A program made the translations under genes and the position numbers. This document shows, piece by piece, positions 59,283 to 64,000 of a stretch of DNA of 64,000 nt. A model generated the notes under the pieces. That model was given only the letters and a program-made list of their open reading frames with translations, did no database searches and was not told the origin of the DNA. The DNA comes from Pseudonocardia sp. MH-G8 (GTDB lineage Bacteria; Actinomycetota; Actinomycetes; Mycobacteriales; Pseudonocardiaceae): contig NZ_NKYF01000004.1 of assembly GCF_002262885.1 (NCBI RefSeq), positions 62,710-126,709 on the forward strand, read 5' to 3'. Numbering within the stretch: the first letter of the stretch is position 1; every line of letters begins with the position of its first letter.

Positions 59283-60809
59283 TCAGGCCTCCTGGGGGAC
59301 CACGGCGGAAGGCATCCGGACGGCCGAGCGACGGGCGACCGCCCGGGCGAGCAGGCCCAGCACGAGCACGGCGAGGACGAGGGCGGGTGCGGAGAACCGG
59401 AGCCAGGGGTACTCGCCGCTCGGGTCGTACACCTCGGCGCGCGGCCACCCCAGGTTGACCACCATGGCGCCGCCGTAGAGCACCGCCGCCACGTTGACCG
59501 GGAGGCCCCAGCGGCCCAGCGAGAACAGCCCGGGCTCGGCCGTGCCGTACTGGCCGCGCAGCCGCGCCACCAGCGTCGGCACGGAGACGAGCAGGTACGC
59601 CAGGTAGATCATGACGATGCAGACGCTGCTGAGCGTCGTGAACAACGCGGCGTTTCCGATGTTGACCGCCAGCAGCGCCACGGCCAGCACACCGATCACG
59701 ACCGACGGCCACACCGGGGTACCGCGCCCCGGGTCGACCCGGCTCAGGTGCGCGGCCGCGGGCAGTTGCCCGTCGCGGGCCATCGAGTAGACCAGCCGGG
59801 AGCCCGCGGTCTGGATCGCGAGCGTGCACACCACGACCGCGATCGCGACGTCGACGAGCAGCACCTTGCCCCAGAACGTGCCGAGCACCGCGGTCATCAC
59901 ATACGGCAGGCCCTCGGTGGCGAGCCGGCCGTCGGTCAGGCTGGGAGCGGCCATGAGCGCGGTGAGCAGCATCAACGCCCCGCCGACCCCGGAGACGAGC
60001 AGCGCCGAGAGGATGGTGCGCGGGGCGGTGCGCCGCGGGTCCCGGGTCTCCTCCGACAGCTCGCCCGCCGAGTTGAACCCGACCATGACGTAGGCGGCCA
60101 TCAGGCCGGAGACCAGGAACGCACCGACGGCGCCCAGGTCCGAGCCGGTGAGCACGCTCGTGTCGGCGACGACGGCGGGACCGCGCCGCGCCGCGGTGGC
60201 CAGTGCGAGCACCACCGCGATCACGCCGATGATCTCGCAGGTCACGCCGATCGAGTTGATCCGCGCCATGATCCCGACGCCGATCGAGTTGATCACGGTC
60301 GTGACGACGAGCAGCAGCGCCCCGAGGACGACGGCGTTGGTCGCGCCGGTGACCGAGGTCAGTGCGGGGTCCCCGCCGACGACCTGGAAGCCGCCCCACA
60401 GCTGGGGCAGGACCACCTGCAGCGCGATCGCCGCGGCCGCGGCCGTGACCACCTGGGCCAGCGCCATGAACCAGCCGGCGAACCAGCCGACGAGCTCCCC
60501 GCCGACCCGACGCGACCACTGGTAGACGGCACCGGACAGCGGGTACCGCGCGGCGAGCTCGGCGAAGACCAGCGCCACGAGCAGTTGGCCCCCCAGCACC
60601 AGCGGCCACGTCCAGAAGAACGCGGGCCCGCCGAAGGAGTAGCCGAAGCCGAAGAGCTGGAAGATCGTGGTGAGGATCGAGACGAACGAGAAGCCCGCCG
60701 CGAAGGACGCGTAGCGGCCGAGCTTGCGGTGCAGCGTCGGCTGGTACCCCAGCCCGTGCAGGTCGGCGTCGTCCGGCCCGGTCTTCGGTGGTGGGAGCGT
60801 CGTGGTCAT
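59283..60809 (-). CDS. APC-superfamily permease of the guanidine/urea operon
   Basis: 508 residues from ATG 60809, with GGAG five bases upstream; a GTG six bases earlier is less likely. About twelve membrane helices and a cytoplasmic N-terminus; motifs such as F-S-F-V-S-I-L-T-T and Y-P-L-S-G-A-V-Y-Q-W-S fit the amino-acid/choline (BAT1-like) branch. As first gene of the carboxylase operon it probably imports the nitrogen compound degraded by the following enzymes. Confidence 0.88.
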   Translation of the reverse strand: MTTTLPPPKTGPDDADLHGLGYQPTLHRKLGRYASFAAGFSFVSILTTIFQLFGFGYSFGGPAFFWTWPLVLGGQLLVALVFAELAARYPLSGAVYQWSRRVGGELVGWFAGWFMALAQVVTAAAAAIALQVVLPQLWGGFQVVGGDPALTSVTGATNAVVLGALLLVVTTVINSIGVGIMARINSIGVTCEIIGVIAVVLALATAARRGPAVVADTSVLTGSDLGAVGAFLVSGLMAAYVMVGFNSAGELSEETRDPRRTAPRTILSALLVSGVGGALMLLTALMAAPSLTDGRLATEGLPYVMTAVLGTFWGKVLLVDVAIAVVVCTLAIQTAGSRLVYSMARDGQLPAAAHLSRVDPGRGTPVWPSVVIGVLAVALLAVNIGNAALFTTLSSVCIVMIYLAYLLVSVPTLVARLRGQYGTAEPGLFSLGRWGLPVNVAAVLYGGAMVVNLGWPRAEVYDPSGEYPWLRFSAPALVLAVLVLGLLARAVARRSAVRMPSAVVPQEA

Positions 60810-60832
60810 CAGCACTCCGGGGTCTGGGGGAT

Positions 60833-60850
60833 AACTGTTGACCGACAGTT
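60833..60850. promoter_or_regulatory. Inverted repeat near the permease start
   Basis: AACTGT-TGACCG-ACAGTT, a perfect interrupted palindrome 24 bases before the permease start. A candidate operator for the divergent TetR protein or another regulator. Confidence 0.5.
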
Positions 60851-60924
60851 TTCGGCGCCCCAGGGCACGACAGGTGTCCCCGGCGTAACCGATCGAGACC
60901 GCTCGTTACGTTCGAATTGCGGAA

Positions 60925-60944
60925 TACCTGTCGTGTGACAGGTA
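60925..60944. promoter_or_regulatory. Palindromic operator in the permease/TetR spacer
   Basis: TACCTGTCGTGTGACAGGTA is a 20-base palindrome (8-base arms around GTGT) at the centre of the 186-base divergent spacer. A partial copy (CGACAGGTGTC) lies at 60869-60879. Size and place fit a TetR dimer site. No ykkC/guanidine-I riboswitch motif was seen on the permease side. Confidence 0.6.
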
Positions 60945-60995
60945 CGTGTCGAACCGCTGACGTGCGGATCCTCGACCCGGTGAGAAGATGAGGTG

Positions 60996-61685
60996 GTGAC
61001 GTCGCCCGGACCAGGCCGCCCCCGGCACACCGGCCCGCTGCGTCCCGGCGCCACCGGACGCGAGCAGATCCTCGACGCCGCCGCGGAGCTGTTCACCACC
61101 CACGGCTACGCGCGGACCTCCACCCGCGCGATCGCCGAGGCGGTCGGGATCCGCCAGGCGTCGCTCTACCACCACTTCCGGACGAAGGACGACGTCCTCG
61201 AAGCGCTTCTGACCAGCACGGTCACCCCCACGCTGCCCGTGGCCCACGCCGTACTGCGCGTGCCGGCGGGCGACGCCGAGCACGCGGCCGCACGGCTCTA
61301 CGCACTCGCCCTGCACGACGGCCGCGAGCTGTGCCGCACCCGGTGGAACCTCGGCGCCCTCTACCTCCTGCCCGAGCTGCGCGCACCCCGCTTCGTCCCG
61401 TTCCAGACCGCGCGCGAACGACTGCGGCAGTGCTACGTCCGCGCCGGCGCGGACGTCGTCGCCCGCACCGGAGGACCGTCCCAGGCCGGCGACCTGGCGT
61501 TCCGGCTCGTCGAGTCGCTGGTGAACCTGCGCGCCGACGGACGGGCCACGGCGGATTCCCCGGCCCAGGTCGCCGAAGGCTGCGTGCGGCTCGCATGCTG
61601 GTCCGGGGACGTCACGCCGGTGGCGCGGTCCGGCGAGGAGATGCTCCGCGACATCTCCGCGGCCCTGCTCGTTCCGGCGGGCTGA
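60996..61685 (+). CDS. TetR-family regulator of the guanidine/urea operon (candidate)
   Basis: 229 residues from GTG 60996; GTG 60993 is equally open. The HTH (T-R-A-I-A-E-A-V-G-I-R-Q-A-S-L-Y-H-H-F) follows a short Pro/Arg-rich start. It is divergent from the APC permease with clear palindromes between, so it likely represses both directions. The ligand is unknown; the operon context suggests guanidine, urea or an intermediate. Confidence 0.87.
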   Translation: MTSPGPGRPRHTGPLRPGATGREQILDAAAELFTTHGYARTSTRAIAEAVGIRQASLYHHFRTKDDVLEALLTSTVTPTLPVAHAVLRVPAGDAEHAAARLYALALHDGRELCRTRWNLGALYLLPELRAPRFVPFQTARERLRQCYVRAGADVVARTGGPSQAGDLAFRLVESLVNLRADGRATADSPAQVAEGCVRLACWSGDVTPVARSGEEMLRDISAALLVPAG

Positions 61686-61739
61686 CGTCGTCCTCCGGCA
61701 CCACGCGGCCGCCGTAGCGCGGCATGGTCGTTCCCGGTA

Positions 61740-62645
61740 TCAGCCGGCCGACGCCGCGGCAAGCGCGGGGCCGAGGTCGTCGAGGGCACGGGCGGCGGTC
61801 TCCACCATCTCGACGACCCGCGCGACGCCGAGGTGGTCCGCGGCGAAGCCCAGGTACTGGACGTGCACCTGCACCACGGCCCACAGCCGCTCGACGTCGC
61901 GCAGACCCGCAGGCGGGCCGGCCGAGCCCGGCGCCGCGGCGTAGGCCTCCGGCGCCGGAGCGCCCTGCGCGGCCAGCGTCGCGAGGTCCAGCCCGGCTGG
62001 AGCGACGCGCGCGTTGCCCCAGTCGATCAGTACGGCGCCGTCGGGGTCGAGCAGCACGTTGCCGCGGTGCACGTCGCCGTGGGTGAGCGTGTGCGGGAGC
62101 AGCGCGAGCGCGGTGCGCAGCCGGGCGTCGACCGACCACGCCTCCAGGAGGTCGGCGGCCTCGGCGAACCGCGCGTCGCCGGTGCGGTCGCGGGCACCGC
62201 GGACTGCCGGCAGCGCCTGCGTCGTGATCAACTCTCGCCACCAGCGGGCGTCCACGACCGGGACACCGCGCGGCCGGCGCCCCTGCCAGTGGGCGTGCAC
62301 CCGGCGCAGCGTCGCCCAGACCGCATCGGGCACCTCGCCCGTGCCATCGAGGGCGGGCCCGGCGTAGAACGGCATCACCAGCCAGGACCCGTGCGCGTCC
62401 CGGCCGGCGGCCAGCAGGCGCGGGCGGTCGACCCCCGGCACCACGGCGATCGCGCGCATGGCGGCCACCTCGCGCGCGTGGGTGCGCTTGACGACCACCG
62501 CGACGCCGGAGTCCAGCACCACGCGCTCGACGGCGGCGGCGGCGTACCCGCCCGCCAGCGGGGCGCGGTCCGCGACCGCGACCGGCGCTCCCGCCCAGCG
62601 CGCCGCCGCGGGCAGCCACGCCGCGTCCGGCGGCGGGGGCGTCAT
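61740..62645 (-). CDS. Aminoglycoside-phosphotransferase-fold kinase
   Basis: 301 residues from ATG 62645. The catalytic loop L-T-H-G-D-V-H-R-G-N-V-L-L (about 208) and the metal motif L-I-D-W-G-N-A-R (about 227) are those of the APH/choline-kinase fold. The ATP lysine may be in V-V-V-K-R-T-H. The substrate is unknown. The start overlaps the DoxX stop (ATGA). Confidence 0.82.
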   Translation of the reverse strand: MTPPPPDAAWLPAAARWAGAPVAVADRAPLAGGYAAAAVERVVLDSGVAVVVKRTHAREVAAMRAIAVVPGVDRPRLLAAGRDAHGSWLVMPFYAGPALDGTGEVPDAVWATLRRVHAHWQGRRPRGVPVVDARWWRELITTQALPAVRGARDRTGDARFAEAADLLEAWSVDARLRTALALLPHTLTHGDVHRGNVLLDPDGAVLIDWGNARVAPAGLDLATLAAQGAPAPEAYAAAPGSAGPPAGLRDVERLWAVVQVHVQYLGFAADHLGVARVVEMVETAARALDDLGPALAAASAG

Positions 62646-63235
62646 CGCAGGAGCACGAGAACCAGCACCGCGGCGACCACGCCGACCACCAGCGCGAGCA
62701 CTCCCCACGGGGCCGGGCGGCGGTGCCAGGTGCGCCCGTTGTCGAGCGCGATCCGGCCGGGGCCGGTGAACACGAGCGCGGCCGCGGCCATACCGAGCAC
62801 GACGTCGAGTTCCACCGCACCCGCGCCCGCGGGGGAGGCGATGAAGAACCCGTTGCCGAACTTGAGCGCCACTGAGTTGATCATGATGGCGAGCAGCCCG
62901 GCCGCCGCCAGCGGCGTGACGACCCCGAGCACCACGAACGCGCCCGCCACCAGCTCGGTGATCCCTGTGACCCAGGACAGCGTCATCGCCTCCCGGAAGC
63001 CGAAGCCCTCCAGCACCTGCGCGAACCCGCCGATGCCCGGGCCGCCCCACAGCCCGAAGACCTTCTGCATGCCGTGGGCGAAGAAGGTGCCGCCGACGGC
63101 GAACCGCAGCAGCAACAACCCGACGTCCGTGCCGCGGTTCCAGGCGAGCTCACGACGATTCGGCCGGGTGGGGGCCGGGTCCGTGTCGCCGAAGCTCCCC
63201 GCGTTCGGGAAGATCGACGTGGGGTGCTCGCTCAT
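62642..63235 (-). CDS. DoxX-family membrane protein
   Basis: 197 residues. A charged N-terminus is followed by the DoxX motif R-F-A-V-G-G-T-F-F-A-H-G-M-Q-K and four to five membrane helices. Rv3005c, the M. tuberculosis counterpart in the same place, was linked to a membrane complex with SodA and SseA that resists oxidative stress. The fused kinase-like gene downstream is not part of that mycobacterial set. Confidence 0.88.
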   Translation of the reverse strand: MSEHPTSIFPNAGSFGDTDPAPTRPNRRELAWNRGTDVGLLLLRFAVGGTFFAHGMQKVFGLWGGPGIGGFAQVLEGFGFREAMTLSWVTGITELVAGAFVVLGVVTPLAAAGLLAIMINSVALKFGNGFFIASPAGAGAVELDVVLGMAAAALVFTGPGRIALDNGRTWHRRPAPWGVLALVVGVVAAVLVLVLLR

Positions 63236-63315
63236 GCTGTCGCAGCGTAGCCGTCGGTCGCCGGTTCCGGCGGCTACTCACCGGCCGCTCACCCGCCGCC
63301 GCCTAACCTGGAGCC

Positions 63316-64000
63316 GTGGGAGGACGGGTGCGGCGTGCTGCGGCCGCGGCGCTGCTCGGGCTGCTGCTCGCCGGGTGCGCCACCTTCCCCGAGCAGGGGC
63401 CGCGCGAGTGGCACGAGCAGCTGGAGGGCCCCGGCGAGCTCGGCGGGCCGCCGGTGGTGCCCGAACCCTCGCCCCCACCGCAGACACCGCCGCAGCCCGG
63501 GCAGGAGGGCCAGGGCGGCGAGCAACAACAGCCGTCGGGCTGCGAGGACCCGGACCCCCAGGTCGTGGCCACCTGCCTCGACCCGGTCGGCGCGATCGCC
63601 GTGCTCCCCGACGCCGAGACGGCCCTCGTCGGAGAGCGGCGGACGGGCCGCGTGCTGCGGGTGAAGAAGGACAGCGATCCCGAGCTGCTGGCCACCGTGC
63701 CCGTGGACCCGAGCGGCGGTGGCGGCCTCACCGGCCTCGTGCTCTCCCCGTCGTTCATCGAGGACCAGCTCGTCTACGTCTACATCACCACCCCGCAGGA
63801 CAACCGGGTGGTGCGGCTCGCCGCGAACGACCCGCCCGAGCCCGTCCTCACCGGCATCCCGCGCGGCGCCACGAACAACGGCGGCGCGCTCGCCGTCGGC
63901 GACGACGGGTCGCTGCTCGTCGCCACCGGCGACGCGGGCCAGACCGACCCCGCACCCGCATCGCTGGCCGGGAAGCTGCTGCGCATCGACGGGCAGGGCC
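63316..64000 (+). CDS. LppZ-like lipoprotein, PQQ-dependent sugar dehydrogenase family (3' end missing)
   Basis: 228 residues are visible from GTG 63316; the gene runs off the window. A lipoprotein signal ends L-L-A-G-C at Cys21. After a Pro/Gln/Glu-rich linker the propeller begins (A-I-A-V-L-P-D-A-E-T-A-L-V-G-E-R-R-T-G-R-V, G-L-T-G-L-V-L-S-P, R-G-A-T-N-N-G-G-A-L-A-V-G). This is the GSDH/aldose-sugar-dehydrogenase-type propeller found in LppZ (Rv3006), which also lies next to the DoxX gene in mycobacteria. Catalytic residues further on cannot be seen. Confidence 0.85.
   Translation, partial: MGGRVRRAAAAALLGLLLAGCATFPEQGPREWHEQLEGPGELGGPPVVPEPSPPPQTPPQPGQEGQGGEQQQPSGCEDPDPQVVATCLDPVGAIAVLPDAETALVGERRTGRVLRVKKDSDPELLATVPVDPSGGGGLTGLVLSPSFIEDQLVYVYITTPQDNRVVRLAANDPPEPVLTGIPRGATNNGGALAVGDDGSLLVATGDAGQTDPAPASLAGKLLRIDGQG

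Noticed and set aside
60810..60995. Possible ykkC/guanidine-I riboswitch before the permease
   Set aside because: The minus-strand leader was read for the conserved ACUGGUCCGAGAG-type core and purine-rich 3' motif; neither is seen, and palindromic protein sites occupy the region.

Overview
This window is high-GC DNA with the coding style of a mycelial actinobacterium: many GTG starts, tightly packed genes and 1- or 4-base stop/start overlaps. Gene content and order follow the Mycobacterium tuberculosis segment Rv2983-Rv3006 (cofC/fbiD, ppk1, mutT1, hupB, leuD, leuC, IclR regulator, gltX with tRNA-Glu and tRNA-Gln, leuB, serA, ilvC, ilvN, ilvB, cfp6, DoxX, lppZ). The backbone is therefore an old actinobacterial core block. 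The extra genes and the dense intergenic repeats suggest a member of the Pseudonocardiales (inference, no species claimed).

Layout. 1-5.5 kb: the end of cofC, then a 1.6-kb repeat field and an inserted trio (superfamily 2 helicase with a membrane tail, excisionase-type HTH protein, small tyrosine-phosphatase-like protein) that separates cofC from ppk. 5.5-8.8 kb: ppk and mutT1. 8.8-14.4 kb: a five-gene reverse operon (RpiR regulator, binding protein, fused permease, ATPase, histidine phosphatase) that looks like sugar-phosphate uptake. 14.6-18.1 kb: hupB, leuCD and the divergent IclR regulator. 18.2-21.3 kb: a membrane-anchored Hsp70, a repeat-filled spacer, and tRNA-Glu and tRNA-Gln. 21.3-29.5 kb: gltX, then accessory enzymes, transporters, a LysR regulator and one decayed gene. 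29.5-34.9 kb: cimA behind a transcription attenuator, a siderophore-binding lipoprotein behind an iron box, an MHS-type transporter, and a frameshifted AbiEi-like gene lying between two copies of a long hairpin. 34.9-45.5 kb: leuB, thpR, rnz, serA, two enzymes, and ilvBNC behind a second attenuator. 45.5-49 kb: a phospholipid-type cluster and a PH-domain protein. 49-52.4 kb: an MDMPI-like protein, a TetR regulator and ilvD. 52.4-61.7 kb: a 'urea carboxylase' operon that may really degrade guanidine, with a divergent TetR regulator. 61.7-64 kb: a phosphotransferase, DoxX and an unfinished lppZ-like lipoprotein.

How the genes work together. Most of the branched-chain amino-acid pathway is here: ilvB/ilvN (acetohydroxyacid synthase), ilvC, ilvD, leuC/leuD, leuB and cimA. 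leuA and ilvE are not seen. Two of these transcription units carry matching short leader peptides (V-I-I-I for cimA, I-L-V-L for ilvB) and intrinsic terminators, with promoters placed so that the leader genes would be leaderless. serA, gltX and the two tRNA genes add serine synthesis and glutamyl-tRNA supply.

The most unusual material is intergenic: at least four families of palindromic or tandem repeats, all outside intact genes. Long open frames antisense to real genes are common at this GC content and were ignored.
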